64,000 bases of DNA from Orthonyx spaldingii (GCA_013397795.1 VZTJ01005931.1:49911-113910); one strand, 5' to 3'. Shown: positions 1 through 12,450, counted from the first letter of the stretch. Numbers and translations are program-made. Notes: generated from the sequence alone by a model not told the origin.

Positions 1-1489
1 AAAAAAAAAAAAAAAGCCGGGAGTGCCCTCTTCTGGCAACAGATTACAACTGTAGGCCCTGCAGTAATTTGTTGCTTTTTATTCTGAATATAATTTATAT
101 TTTCGATCTTTCATTATCTCTTTTACCACTACCATGGTCTGTGATATCTTCAGTAATATAATTCGTAGTCCTTGCTTGTATTTTATCCTCTGTTTCAGAA
201 GTAGACTGGATAACATTTAATCCTGTGAAATCTGCCTTCTCACTACCAGAGGTCTTAATCTTGCTGGTAATCTTATTCCAGGAATACAGCAGAAAACTGC
301 ACAGGATCTGTGCAGTTTATTACTGAGCACGGAGGAAAGGAGTCATATTTTTTCTGAGTTAGATGAGAGACACAACCTCATGGGTATATTGAACAGGATC
401 TAGACCACACAAGTAAAGAATTATTGATGGTACTGAAATTATTTGCTGAATTGTTGGTTTATCCTAGGCATCTACTCTGTAGCTGCCTGTATGTAATAGC
501 TGCAGAGAAAAGAGTGGAACAGGAGATGAGAGGGAGGGAATGCCTTGACTTCTTGCTTGCTGCCATTCCCTGCACTTGTTGAGCTTGTGCACAGCATGCC
601 GTGCTGTCTGTCACTCACAGCTGTGTGGGAGCATAGGCTCTGACCTCTCTTACATATAGGTAAAGCCTTTCAGCTGCTTATAGCACCCCACCTCCAATTC
701 TTAAATCTTCTAGCTTTTAAGATGCATCTTTCTCACTCTTCATGCAGCTAAAATTCTTGCTTAAGTTCACATTATTTAACAGCTGAGTTGCTGCAACTTC
801 CTTTTCTCTGGCCTTGACACATGCAGGCTTCCCTTTGCCCTAATTATACTGCATGTGGCTGCTCTTGCTTCAGAGATCATTTCCCCGGCCTGTCTCTTTG
901 AACACGTCACTCCTCTCTTAGCATCACTGTGCTACCTCCCCCTGCCCCTATCTCACATCAACATAAGCTGCCTGTCTTCATTTCCAAGGTCCCCATGGAC
1001 CCTACCTATCATCTCATTGTCAGGAGGCAGGAACAGGGAACAGAGCATCTGCAATAATTGCCCTGCCTGAGCAGACTTCCAGCTCTGCCACGCTTGGTCC
1101 TTACATTCCTTTTTGGAGGAGGATGTGAGTGGATACGATTGGTCAGGAGCAAAAAAATGGGTAATTATTAAGGGTAGTCAGGAATGAAGGCAACTCCTGT
1201 GTTTACGTACTGTTAAAACTTTAAAATAGTTCATCACCTTTTGTTCAGAGTTACCATCCTCCTGTGTTCACCTCCAAACAAGCCCATTCATGTTTTCTCC
1301 TGTGTGGTATCTGTCATACTCGGAGGGTATCCTACGTAAACACTCTCAGATTTATGTTGGTAGCTCTCTAGAATCTCCTTAAAGCTCTCCTTTGCTATGA
1401 GGTCTATGAAAGCTTTGACAGCCCTTAGACTGCTAATGAGGTAATACTGCTATCTCTGAGCATTCATTTCCTTTATTCTCCCTCTGTCT
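1..1489. other. Unique noncoding DNA with A15 tract at the window edge
   Basis: The first 15 bases are a pure A run, which may be the tail of a retroposed copy lying outside the window. The rest is AT-rich unique sequence. No open frame resembles a known protein, and I see no repeat family until about 1490. The 71-codon frame near 855-1070 is of chance length. Confidence 0.6.
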
Positions 1490-1645
1490 GTATCCATCTA
1501 TGTTCTCTTGTCCTCTGTTTAGTTTGTAACCACTTTGGGACAGGGCCATCATTTTCATTGATGTTTGCACAGTGCTCCAGACAACGTTTGTTTTTGGGGT
1601 TCCTGTGTGGTCTAATAGTACAGAAAATAAATAAAAACAGTAACA
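1490..1645 (+). repeat. MIR/L2-type SINE fossil, 3' half
   Basis: Seen: a TTTAGTTTGTAA-CACTTTGGGACAGGG block, then CATTTTCATTGATGTTTGCACAGTGCTC, a GGGGTTCCT element and an A-rich AAATAAATAAA tail at 1621-1640. Known: this order (TGTAAGCTC-type block, GGGCAGGGAC, TTTGTACAGCACCTAGCACAATGGGG, A-rich tail) is the 3' end of widespread amniote MIR/L2-related SINEs. The copy is diverged by substitutions and small indels, so it is old and cannot be mobile. The left boundary is uncertain by tens of bases. Confidence 0.6.
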
Positions 1646-3937
1646 GCCTGTGGCAGGTGCTCTCTTCTTACATAGAACTCATTGATTTCAGGCTGTGGGC
1701 TGAGCAAACTGCATGAATATGGCTTGGGTCTTGTGCATAACTGAGCAAACGGCAGAAACAGAAGAACAGTGCTGTGTGTTCCATTCTAAATGTTGGCCAA
1801 AATGCCTCTAATCAAATTCCTTCCCCCTCCCCCTTTTTTTTTTTTTTTTTTTTTTGCTAGAGCAATTTAGAGCAAATCCAGGGGCCAGGGGCAACCATTT
1901 CACTTCATGTCATTTTTTTTAGAAAAGGGCAGAAGGGGAGAAGGCAAAAGCTTACATGCTTTTGTTTCTTTCTGTAAAATAAAGCAGAAGGGCTATAAAC
2001 AGCAGGAGGAGGAAAAAAACCCCAGACATTTGAAGATCCTTAGACCTCACCTTTTGGCCTTTTTAGTTGGTATAAAACTACTTTAAAACCCTAATCCTCA
2101 GTTATTTTCATAACCAGTATTAAACTGTGTGATTGCCTGAATTTCCTAATCTTTGAATTGAGCATCTCTTGCTTTAACTAACATAGGGGCCATAATCCTA
2201 TTTTTGTAAGTCTTTTGATGATTGACAGGGAGATGTCACGAATTGTTATTGTTCTATGGTAACTTGAGTTTGGTTTTAGTAGAAAAATGGGTTTGCTGCC
2301 TGCTCTGACCAACCTCCAGAAATGCCCAGGGCTTACTTGAGAGGGCAGGGGATATGGCTATGTTGCAAAACATCCAAAAAGAATTCTCTATAGCTCTGAA
2401 CTGCAAAGTTCTCCATAGAGACATCTCTTTAGGCTCATACAACTCATCAACTCAAAGTGAGCAATCTTTGGAATCAGGTCTGAATCCAAATGGCACAAAA
2501 GTGAGCTAAAGTACCTTTTCAATACCAGTACAACACAGAATCCCAGCCTGTGTGGTTTACAACACCAGCCAAGAGCAGACAAAAAAGAATTACTTGGTGT
2601 AGTAAATCAGAGTTCAGTGTTAATTCTGCATCAAAGTATTGGATAAAAAGGACAAGTATCGAGTGGGGTATAAAAGAACTGTATGAAACCCACAGAAGGC
2701 TGAAATTTTAGTCTGAGCTATGCTTAGGGTGGTAGTAAAGCTCGATGATTAGTGTCTTTTAATCTGGAAGTTCCCCGTACATTTTCAGAGTACTGATTGA
2801 TAAAATTAAGATATTCTGTTGTAGACAAAAAGAACCCCAAAAGAAGACCACAGGAAACAACCACTGATTAGCATAAGAGACATGTAGCAAGATGCAGTAG
2901 ACAGCTGTAACACAAGATGCTGGATTATAAAGTCATGCTCATCCTCAGTGGGAATGCTTCGCCCATTGGCACTGATCCCTGCAGAGCCAGCAGTCCAAGG
3001 AAGGTGTCATACTGAGAAATAGAACCCAAATTATTAGACCTTAAAGCAATGCAGCTTCTGTCACCTACTCTGAACTAAGGCTTAGGAGGATCATAAGGTT
3101 TGTGTTGATTGCCAGAGCATGATCAAAAGTTACATGCCTGAAAGAACACAAAGGCATGAGAAAACAAAAAATAGAGAAAAAAAATCTTTCTGTGAGATCT
3201 TAAGTGTAACATTGAGATACAGACTTGGATGAAGAACATTCAGTTCCTTTAAGTCACTCTTTTAAATTCTTTTTCCTGTCCTGTGCCCATCTTTCCTCAG
3301 CTTTGAGCTGATCCTGGTGTCTGCAAGCTTGCTCCTTTTTTTGTCCTTATTACTGTCACTTATGGACAAACTTAGTCAGGACTTGACCAACAGTAATATG
3401 GCATTTCTGTTGATGTCATGGGGACCCTTCTACAGAGGCATTCAATTTGGGAAGCATGAAATTATTTTTGTTATGGCCTGAATGATTTTTTGGAAGGTGT
3501 TTTTTTTGTGTTGGTTGGGGTTTTTTTTCCAATATCTAGTAAAACTGTCCTAGAAGAAGGAGGAAACACAAGAGGAAAAAAGCAAGGCAGTTAATGACAC
3601 TGAACAGGCATAAGAACATAGTAGTTAGACGGTATGCTATGCGCCAAAGTGAAAGCATTTATTTATTGTCTCAATCAAATGGCAACGTAAGGTTCTTCCT
3701 TTTCCCTTTACATTATTAGTCTTATAACATGGAAAACATTTCCTTTCCCTGTGGAACTCCTCCAAGTGAATCCGCTATGATAAGGAAACCCAACCTTTCT
3801 ACTTTGTGATAAATAAAACACCAGGAATAAAGATATACAACAACAGATATTACCAAAAGGCATGCACAGATCTGTTCAATAATGTCTCTTTGGAAAATTC
3901 CTCTCCTGATGTTTCTAAGCACTTAAAAATTTAGTAT
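1646..3937. other. Unique noncoding DNA
   Basis: Apart from the pyrimidine/T22 tract at 1817-1855 I recognise nothing here. Both strands have only short open frames (up to 66 codons) with no domain-like content. Base composition is typical of the window. Confidence 0.6.
1817..1855. repeat. Pyrimidine tract ending in T22
   Basis: A run made only of C and T: mixed C/T from 1817 to 1833, then 22 consecutive T residues at 1834-1855. On the minus strand it is an A22 followed by a purine-rich block. No recognisable SINE or LINE body flanks it, so it is a simple tract rather than a clear retroposon tail. Confidence 0.9.
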
Positions 3938-4135
3938 CTGAGCACCTCACGATCACTAATGAGTTTTAGTCTCCACTCCAAAGGCAAAAAAGTACATTGC
4001 CCTTTTACAGTTGAAGAAGTGAATAGTTGGGGACTTGCCTAAGGTCATATGTAATTCTGCTGGAAGCAGGGCTTGAGTCAGATTTTCTGTGTCATGGTCC
4101 AGTTCCTTGAGCCATCTTTTCACCCACTAACAGAT
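3938..4135 (-). repeat. MIR/CORE-type SINE fossil
   Basis: Read on the plus strand the order is CTGAGCACCTCACGATC, then TTTTACAGTTGAAGAAG, then GACTTGCCTAAGGTCA, then GGAAGCAGGGCTTGAGTCAG. Known: the reverse complement of amniote MIR/CORE-SINEs runs as GAGCACCTCACAATC, CCCATTTTACAGATGAGGAA, GACTTGCCCAAGGTCACACAG, GGCAGAGC-GGATTTGAACCC in the same order. I infer a minus-strand copy. It is diverged throughout, and the ends are approximate. Confidence 0.7.
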
Positions 4136-7100
4136 CTGCATCACAGCATTTAGGAAAAGGCTGTGTGATGCATAATGATCATTGGCCTTTTTTAATATCT
4201 GAGGTCCTTGTAGATCTGACTAATCATCAGAAAGACTTTGCTATTAGCTTAGCCTTTGAAAGAAGCTGCTCTCCAGCATGGTATGCATTTGCCCTGACCT
4301 TAGAGGTTGTACACAGCCCTACAACAATTTGTATATTTGTAGTCCACCTCCCAAAGGAAATTGTCCTGGCACGGTTTGGGACCAAGGTTTGCAATGTGTT
4401 TAAAAAGCTCTTTGCTGCATATGGCTTGGTTGGGAAAATTCTACACAGGCAAAGTGATAAAAAAAACCAATCAAATGAAAAAACTTCCCTCCAGCCAAGA
4501 TCTAAAATGGTGGATGGCGCCCGGTCAATTCTCCCCCCTTGTTTAAGTTCTCTAACCCCTACCTACAGGAGCACTTAAGCACTTTATCCTTAAATGCATG
4601 AGCAATCCTGTCGCCTCGGGGTGGGGGGCTGGGGAGAATATTCATCTGCATTCCTGGGTCAGGACCTTGACCTGGAGACTGTGGATGTTTGATTCTTTTG
4701 AAAACCAGGGCATTTCTTTAGCACTTTACATGGATTTGGGAGTCTAATTTTAGGCAGCTGTATTTTTAAAATCCATGCCTAAATACACTCCCCATAGAAA
4801 ACACAGCATCCCTGTTTTTGGGGCAGAATGCTCCCACCAGGAAAATTTCTTTAAACCACTGGCCAGCAAAGAGAGAAACAAACCCAACCACCCATCCTAG
4901 GAGCACCCTCCCCCTGCAAGCCTTTCCTATCCCCAAGGTTAGTTTGGGATTCTGGGTACATTTTGAATGGCTGTTGATACAAAGTCATGCTCTTTTCATT
5001 TTCATGTCAGTTATTTAAAGAGGAGTCTTGAAGCTGTTGTTTACTGCAGCAATGCTTAGGAGGGAAAAGAATAGTGAGTGTATTTTCAAATGCCCTTAGC
5101 AGCTTTCTTTTTATTTTGCTCTCCAAGCCCCCGCTATTCAAGTTCCCTTCTCCTCAGAGCACTAACAGCTAGATTGTTCTGTGCAACCAGCTCCCATTAG
5201 CAAAAGGAGTCATGCACATCATTCCCATGAATTGCTTTAACAGCACAGTCTTATATGACGAAATGTGCCTGTAAGACAGAGGATGCTAGATAAATATTAA
5301 CCACATAGTGTTCTCATTTAAACTTGCATTTAAAATAGTGTTTGGGTTTTTAAAATGTACACTTATATTGTATATACTTGGTATCAGTCATCTTTGTCTT
5401 CCGAGTTTTCTTAAGAAATTAGATATGCCAGAGTATAACAAATCCACATTAGAAGCATGGGATTTGCTGGTTTATGTTGGAGGAAAAAAGAAGGGGTTGG
5501 GGGCTGACGTTTGGATTTACTGTCATACCTCAATAATCTACAAACCCTAATTTCTCATCAGTGAGTTTGTTTCCTTTGTTTACATTAACTGCATTGAAAT
5601 TTCTGACAATTATTTAAACTCTGTGTAGTCACAACTTATTTATTGCTTTGTATAGATAATATGAGATCTGACTGTAATTAAATTCATATGTGGACAGACA
5701 ATGATTTTTTTAGATTGTGGAGATTCCCTGGAAATCCTTCTGCCTCCCAGAAAAGGTTCAGTTCGATATGAATTAAAGGATGCCTGTAACTAACTGTCAT
5801 TTGGGAAGTATACCAATTTCACTGGTTGTATCAAAATCAAGCTCAGAAGTATAATCAGAAATGTATATACTCTCATTGCATAGACTCCAACATGCTACAT
5901 AGTATAAAAGAAACAGAAATATTATTTTGCAGGGTAGTGTGGGAGCAGAGAAAAACATATTTCTTCCTAATGTCAGACAATTAGTTTGTGATTTATATTT
6001 TAAAGCACATCAGTTGTTAAACCTTGCAATTTCATCTTAGCTAGCACAGCTGTGGATGGCTTTACAGAAAACTCATAAAAATTTAAACCCATTTTCTAAG
6101 ACTGGTAGACTACTTCTTTATTATCAGTGACAGTGGATCCTGTGTATATATGTGGATTTTGCATTTTTTTTTAAAAAGACCCCTTCTTTTGGTTGAGTTT
6201 TGGGGTTTGTTTTTGTTAAATCAGTGGAACTTTCATTCTTCATGGTTAACAGCAGTGATTGACAGTCACACGGATGTTTTTCTGTAGCCATCAGTACCAG
6301 TGAGTAGAAAAACAAGCAAATTGTCCCAACTGCATAATAAAAATTAGAAATTGTGTATCTTAAATACTTCAATCCACTTTCAAAATGACCATGCAACCCT
6401 GCTCGAGTGCATGGATATAACTTAAAACACAGTGACCTTAAAAGTGAAGTGCACCCCTGATAACTGAAATTCTCCAAGCTGTGGTTACCATTTACTCACA
6501 ATTTTGGACAATGCAAAAACATAAAAGCTTTTGTTCCCATGATTGTTGCATATTATCACCATTCATCAAAACATTGTGGTAGTTGTCTATTCTTCCCGAC
6601 TTTATATTATTTTCATTTTTTTTATCACTTGGAGATTGTGAGAATCTGCACAATAACAAACCAATGAGTTTATGCATTGCAGTATGGACAAGAGAAAGAT
6701 TTCAAATGCCCTGCTTCCAGGAGGCTTATTTAAACCATAACAAAATAATTAAAGATTGCTTGACCATACCTTTTTAATTGGCTCCCTGATAGAAGGGTTA
6801 ACAGGAATTCTAATACCTGTGTAAAAAAAGATAAAGAGAACAGTGTAATGTAAAATAATTCAGATTGTCTGTGTGTAAATGAGGCAATAAATGACTGCAA
6901 CATGAAGCTCAGTCTGACTTCACGGCAGGGCCTGGTGCTTAATTGAGTCCTAACTAGACCCATTTATCAAAGAAATCACTTAGAGGGAAATTTAATTATC
7001 ACAATTAATCTGTATTTTTTAGAAAGTCCCAGCAAGGCACATTGAAAATTTCTTCGGAAAGAATTTTACAATGTTATTGCCAAAAAAAGTGCCAAACCTC

Positions 7101-9081
7101 TCACAGGGGAAAAAAAAAAAAAAAGTGGGCAGGCACAGGGAACATTTTGCGACGAGCAACTTGTATCGCCACTTAGACACAGCTCAGAGTAATGAGCACT
7201 GTCACAGCAGGAGCTCAAATGGAAATATTGCTTCCTAAGTCACAAAACTGCTCCCTTTGCAAACTGGAGAGAACATCTGGCTTCCTGAGAGAGCTGCCCC
7301 ACAATGTGCCCGTGGACTTGGGGTCCTTGGCATAGTTTTGCTTGGCTCTGCAGGACCTCCAGGACCCTCAAGGACTCCTTTGAGTCCCTGGTCTCAGTTT
7401 GTCCCGGCACACACACAGAAAAGCCAGAGACACAGCATGGCCTCTCCTCAGTAACTAACACATGAAGCTTCTCTAGAGTGAGGAACAAGTGGCGTATTTT
7501 GTTTCAAACACTTGTGTTGAGAGGACGTCACTCCAATAGAGTTACCCATGCTTGCATCAATGTTGAGTGTCCTCCAGTGAACAAAGTTTCTTCTTGAAAC
7601 CAGGATATTTCCCCTGAATAACTGGTGATATTCAACTCCCAGCTGGCATCGACTTAGCAGCTGTACAAGTTGGGAAGAAAGGTGACTCTGAGCTGTGTTC
7701 TTGCACAGCTTCACCAAAATTTTGTGTTTCCCAAGAGGTTTTCCATTGATTGCTTTTTAAAGACCAGGTAACATTTGACAGTTTAGTTCTTCTTTCTTTC
7801 TTGTTTTGAAAAGCAGCCCCTTGTTTTATGCAAAACCCTACCTCCATTTCCAAGCCTCCAGTGTAAGCCTGGTATGCTGCAGAAGGCTACTTCTGGAGCA
7901 GACAACAAGTAGAATTACATTTATGTGCATCATATGGCACTTGACATGCCTGAATGAAGATGAAGAGAAGGCCCCAAGAAAGTATGCAAGTCTCTGTCAT
8001 GATAAAATTCCCCTTCAGTCAATCAGAGAGCTGATGGATGGTAGGACACTAGTGTGCAGCACCTGATAGGCACGAGTCTGCTTCTTCACTTTGAGACCAC
8101 AGAGCTCCAGCACCTGCATTAGAGGCACAGTGGTGTATTCACACTTGCTTCAATGAAGTGCAACAGAGGGCACTTCATAGCACAGGGAAAATGAGGCCAG
8201 AGATCTTCTCTCACTTTGTGTGGCTTGCACAGCCCCACACCTACTCATGTTTCCCCAGGCTTAAAGGGGGTCCATAACTCACCCTAAGGTAACATAATTT
8301 TCACTTCCATTTTTCGTAGTCAGAGCATTAGAAAGTATAACCCATGTTAACATTTTTGTGCGTAACCTTCCTCCTTTGTCTTCTGTGGGTTAAAGTTTCA
8401 GCTTGGCCTCTTGATGTCACTGAAGTTGTTTACTGCCCTTTTTTTTTTTTCTATATTTCCTACGTTATTCAGGTTATACTAATCACCAGAGGGGAAGGAG
8501 ACAACTCCAGAGCAGATTGAATTGACGTTTAATTGGACATCCTGTGAAATAAACATTGTGACTTGGATAAGATTAAAATGTGAGTCACAAGTCTGGTGAG
8601 TTTTCAAGTGTAAGGGAATGCAGTGAAGGAATGAGGCAAGAACAGCAAAAAGAGAGCAGCTAGAAGCAATGCTCAGTAGAACAGCAACTGATGGACTTGC
8701 ATACTTGTTTTCATTAGGCTTAGACTAAAGGTTGAGTGGACAAAACTGAAGAAAACAATTGACAGTTCTTGATTTAAGAACTATTACATTTTCGAACAGA
8801 TTTTCATTTATATTTATTTGCCTGTACTGAACCCATTTGTGAATGCCCTCTGGCAGTAAATCACTGTCCAGCTCAGCTAAATTCTTAGATATTAAACACG
8901 AGTACTTAGAAGTGCTTCTGGAGAAGAAACCTTCAACAACAGGTTTGGCATCTTCCATGTACTCCCTTTTTATGTTTGATACTTTGCAATACTTCTGGTG
9001 AGTAGATTTGCTGGAAGAAACAATTTTCAGACAGAGAAATGAAACCTATATTGTAGCATATTTAATAAAATATGAATTCCA
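4136..9081. other. Unique noncoding DNA
   Basis: No repeat family recognised. It contains a 15-A run at 7110-7124 and one 137-codon open frame on + (4165-4578) with no recognisable domain and no flanking splice logic that I can defend. The segment is AT-rich, with scattered TAATTA and ATTAAT motifs such as those near 6990-7010. Confidence 0.55.
7110..7124 (+). repeat. A15 homopolymer
   Basis: Fifteen consecutive A residues after GGGG. No SINE or LINE body precedes it, so a retroposon tail is not supported. Confidence 0.9.
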
Positions 9082-9910
9082 AATCACAGAATCACTGAAT
9101 GGGTCAGGTTGGAAGGGACCACAGTGACTCATCTGGTCCAACCTCCCTGCTCCAGCAGGGTCATCCTAGAGCAAACATCACAGGATTGCATCCAGACAGT
9201 TCTTGGATATCTCCAGTGAGGGAGACTCCACACCCTCTCTGGGCAACCTGTTCCAGTGCATGGTCACCTGCACAGTAAAGAAGTTCTTCCTCATGTTCAG
9301 GTGGAACTTTCTGTGTATCAGTTGCTGTCCATTGCCTCATGTCCTATTGCTTGGCATCACTGAGCAGAGCCTGCCTCCATCCCCTTGACACTCTCCCTTC
9401 AGATGCTTATAAACATTGATGACATCTCTGTCATCTCTTCTCAAGGCTGAACAGGCCCAGCTCCCTCAGCCTTTCCTCCTAAGAGATGCTCCAGTCCCCT
9501 CATCACCCTTGTGGCCTCCGCTGGACCTGCTCCACAAGCTCCACATCTCTCTTGTGCTGAGGAGCCCAGAGCTGGACACAGCACTCCAGATGTGCCTCAC
9601 CAGGGCTGAGTAGAGGGACAGGATCATGTACCTCGACCAGCTGGCAATTCTCTTCCTAATGCACCCTAGGATACGAATGACCACCAGGACACACTGCTGG
9701 TTCATGGACAGCTTGTTGTCCAGCAGGACACCCAGGTCTTTCTCTGCAAAGCTGCTTTCCAGCAGATCAACCCCAGCCTGTTCTGGTGCATGGAGTTATT
9801 CTCCAAGTGCAGGACCCTGCATTTGCCTTTGTTGAATTTCAGATGCTTCCTCTCTGCCCATGTCTCCAACTTGTCAAGGTCCTTCTGAAGGGCTGCACAG
9901 CCCTCTGAAA
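9082..9910 (-). mobile_element. CR1 LINE, 5'-truncated copy (about 830 bp)
   Basis: Non-LTR retrotransposon fragment. On the plus strand the left end is AATCACAGAATCA followed by GGTTGGAAGGGACC. This is the reverse complement of the CR1 3' terminus, so the element lies on the minus strand with its 3' end at 9082. Further in, the text covers the end of ORF2 (GGCAACCTGTTCCAGTG, AGAAGTTCTTCCT, GGACACAGCACTCCAGATG) and stops near 9905 inside the reverse-transcriptase region. This is the usual CR1 pattern: 5' truncation from incomplete reverse transcription. No clear target-site duplication is visible, which is normal for CR1. Stops and frameshifts make it inactive. Confidence 0.95.
9466..9705 (-). 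pseudogene. CR1 ORF2 remnant (post-RT region)
   Basis: The minus-strand frame reads ILGCIRKRIASWSR then ILSLYSALVR, matching the conserved ILGCIKR...SREVILPLYSALVRP stretch of CR1 ORF2 downstream of the catalytic RT motifs. The frame is lost after that segment. The rest of the 79-codon frame is out-of-frame text, so this is a decayed fragment rather than a gene. Confidence 0.85.
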
Positions 9911-10422
9911 TGTATAATCACAACCTTTCACATAAGCCTCACTTGATTTACCTGCACAGACCTGATGCTACACATAAGGACAGAGCTCCTCATTCAGACA
10001 CTTAAACATCATGTCAAGCTCCTACTTAGAATCACAGAATTATTAAATGGTTTGGGTTGGAAGGTCATCTTTGAAGGTAGTTTAGTCCAACTCTCTTGCA
10101 ATGAGTAGGGACATGTTCTACTAGATCATGTTGCTCAGAGCCTGGTCCAACCTGACCTTAAGTGTTTTTGGCAAGAGGCGTCCACCACCTCTCTGGGCAA
10201 CCTGTTCCAGTGTTTTACCACCCTCATTGTAAAACACTTCTTCCTTATAGCTAGTATAAATCTACCCTCTTTTAGTTTAAACCATTACCCCTTATCCTAT
10301 CACAAAAGACCCTGGTAAGAAGTTTATCCCCATCCTTTTATAGGGCCCCTTTAAGTACTGAAAGGCCACAACAAGGTCTCCCCAGAGCCTTCTCTTCTCC
10401 AGGCCGAACAATTCCAACCCTC

Positions 10423-10776
10423 TCAGCCTTTCCTCATATGAGAAGTGCTCCAGCATTCTGATAATTTTTGTCTCCCTCTGCTGAACTCACTCCAACAGGT
10501 CCATGTCTTTTCTCTACTCCAGGGTTGGACCCAGTGGTCCAGGTGGGGTCTCACCAGAGCAGAGCAGAGCAGAGGGGCAGAATCCCCTCCCTCACCCTGC
10601 TGGCCACGCTGCTTTGGGTGCAGCCCAGGACACGATTGGCTCTCTGGGCTGTGAGTGCACATTGCTGGCCTCTCACCCACCAGCACCCCCAAGTCTTTCT
10701 CAGCAGGACTGCTTTCCATCTGTTCATCCCTCAGTCTGTGTTGATACCATGAGTAGCCCTGATCCAGGTGCAGCAC
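10423..10776 (-). pseudogene. CR1 ORF2 remnant downstream of RT core
   Basis: The minus-strand frame contains YQHRLRDEQMESSPAEKDLGV, the conserved CR1 ORF2 block (H-RLGDEWMESSPAEKDLGVLVD). It is in the same frame as the RT fragment at 10798-11199, separated by a single TGA at 10798-10800. After about 45 residues the frame shifts, and SALVRPHLD reappears later by further shifts. Inactive. Confidence 0.85.
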
Positions 10777-10797
10777 TTTGCACTTGGTCTTGCTAAA

Positions 10798-11048
10798 TCA
10801 CATGATATTCCCATGTGTCCACTTCACAAACTTGTCCAGATCCATGTGGATGGCACCTTGTTCTTCAGGTGTGTCAATCACAGGACTTGGTGTGGTGTCA
10901 TCTGCAAATTTGCTGAGGATGTGCTCGATCCCGCTGTCTGTGTTGCTGATGAAGCTATTGAACAGTACTAGTCCCATACAGAACCTTGAAGGACACCACT
11001 TTACACCAATGTCCAATGGAACACTGAACCATTGACTACTACTTCCCA
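10798..11048 (-). pseudogene. CR1 reverse-transcriptase remnant with FADDT motif
   Basis: The minus-strand frame holds LFNSFISNTDSGIEHILSKF followed by ADDT, then a VIDTPEEQGAIHMDLDKFVKW-like stretch. Known: F/Y-x-DD is the catalytic metal-binding motif of reverse transcriptases, and this exact context is CR1 ORF2. A TGA stop at 10798-10800 ends the frame. The open frame extends to 11199, but the residues beyond about 11048 are not CR1-like and are probably flanking DNA. Confidence 0.88.
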
Positions 11049-12360
11049 AGCTACAAGCTAAGTTCAGCTCTTTTCTCCTGGACTGCTTTCTCCTTTGCCT
11101 CTGTCCTGAGGTGAGGGAGAAGCTGGCTGTGGTAGAAGATTTGGTGATGGAAGCAGCTGTCTGGCAGAAATTGGCCAGACACCAGGTCAGCTGTTCCACC
11201 TTGCACCAGTGATGGCAAAGGCTGATGGCAGCCTTTGTTGGCTGCTGTCTCCCAGCGGAGGCTGCACAGCAGCCATCTGAGTGTGAAAAGCTCCCAGCCT
11301 TTGACAGTTCCCAGGGTTCTCTGATCCTTTGGACATTTATTGTAGCTTGGAAATTGTAAAGGTTTTTGGTTTGCTATTTGCCACCAGGTGGCCTAACCAT
11401 TCCACCGTTCTTGAGGGACGAGACTCCATTAGAGAACAACAGCTGGAACTTTTTAAGCTTTACATATTTTTCTTCCCAAGCCTCCACCTCCCCTCCTGCC
11501 TCCTCATTCAGTTGATTAAAAGCGATCAGGGCTGCTCTGATTTATCAACTCAATCCTTTAAGCAATTGAGAAAGCTGGTGCTTCTAGCCGTCCAGCCCCA
11601 GCTTTAGAGATCAAGCTCAGCCATCTCTGTTTACCTCTTAGCCCAAATGAATTCTTGCCATAACAACTCAGGTACCTTGGACTTTTCCTTGTGCAGCAGT
11701 AACTGGAGATTGATTCCTTTGTTTGTTGCCTCTGGTATGTCTCTGGTAGGTGGTTTTGTGACCACCCAAGAGTTCTGTGCTGGCCACATAAACTGGATTT
11801 ATTTTTTTATAAGCTGCCTTGTGTCCCTGGAGCATCGCAGCATGGATTCAGTGGGCCAGAGGATCTGACTCAGCAAATGGGTTTTGATTTTTAAACCCAT
11901 GGAGAGTAGTCCCCTTACGCAGTAGTTTTGGGATGGCCATGTGGGAACTGGCTGAGCTAAGGGCTCCTTGGGTTTCAACAGAAGCTGGCATTACAGCTCA
12001 TGCATTAAAAGTTGGGACTGACTTCCCAGCTTGGACTGAAAGGAGCCAGACGTACTGATCTGAAAATGGGAAGGAAAATACCCTTGGATGTTTATCTCAG
12101 GCTTTTTTTGATGAGAAGGGTGGGGAAGGCTCTAGCTGTCATAGCAGTATGAGCTAAGAAAAAACACATTGACCCAGTGGTATTGCATTGACATGCAGGT
12201 ATTGGGAAGTCGCTGAATGACTTCTTAGGAGAAGGAGGCACAATTTCAGGAGAAGATGGGTTTTTCCATGTACTGCAACACCAATAGCTTAGAAAATGGT
12301 ATTTTCTGCCATTTGCATAATGCCTAAAATTTTTGAGGAGGTACTTTCAAAACAAATCTC

Positions 12361-12450
12361 AGTAACTGAAGTAATTAACTATGATTATTTGGTTAACACA
12401 CCCATAATTAATTTATTTACCCATCTTTGTAATTATGCATTTCGGTTTTG
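12361..12450. promoter_or_regulatory. Candidate enhancer: homeodomain/POU motif cluster
   Basis: Seen within 90 bp: GTAATTAAC, GGTTAAC, ATAATTAATT and TAATTATGCAT (12430-12440). Known: TAATTA is the core of many homeodomain sites, ATGCAT is a POU half-site form, and GTTAAC resembles an HNF1 half-site. Such clustering is common in developmental conserved noncoding elements, but AT-rich DNA also makes these motifs by chance. The call is a hypothesis. Confidence 0.3.

Larger units (their letters stand above)
10029..11048 (-). mobile_element. CR1 LINE, second 5'-truncated copy (about 1.0 kb)
   Basis: The left end AGAATCACAGAATTATTAAATGG plus GGTTTGGGTTGGAAGG is the reverse-complemented CR1 3' terminus. 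The copy runs through the ORF2 C-terminal region into the RT domain, with the FADDT motif at 10894-10908, and stops near 11048. It reaches further 5' than the copy at 9082-9910 and differs from it at many sites, so it is a separate insertion, probably of another CR1 subfamily. Both are in the same orientation, separated by about 120 bp with no recognisable repeat. Confidence 0.95.
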
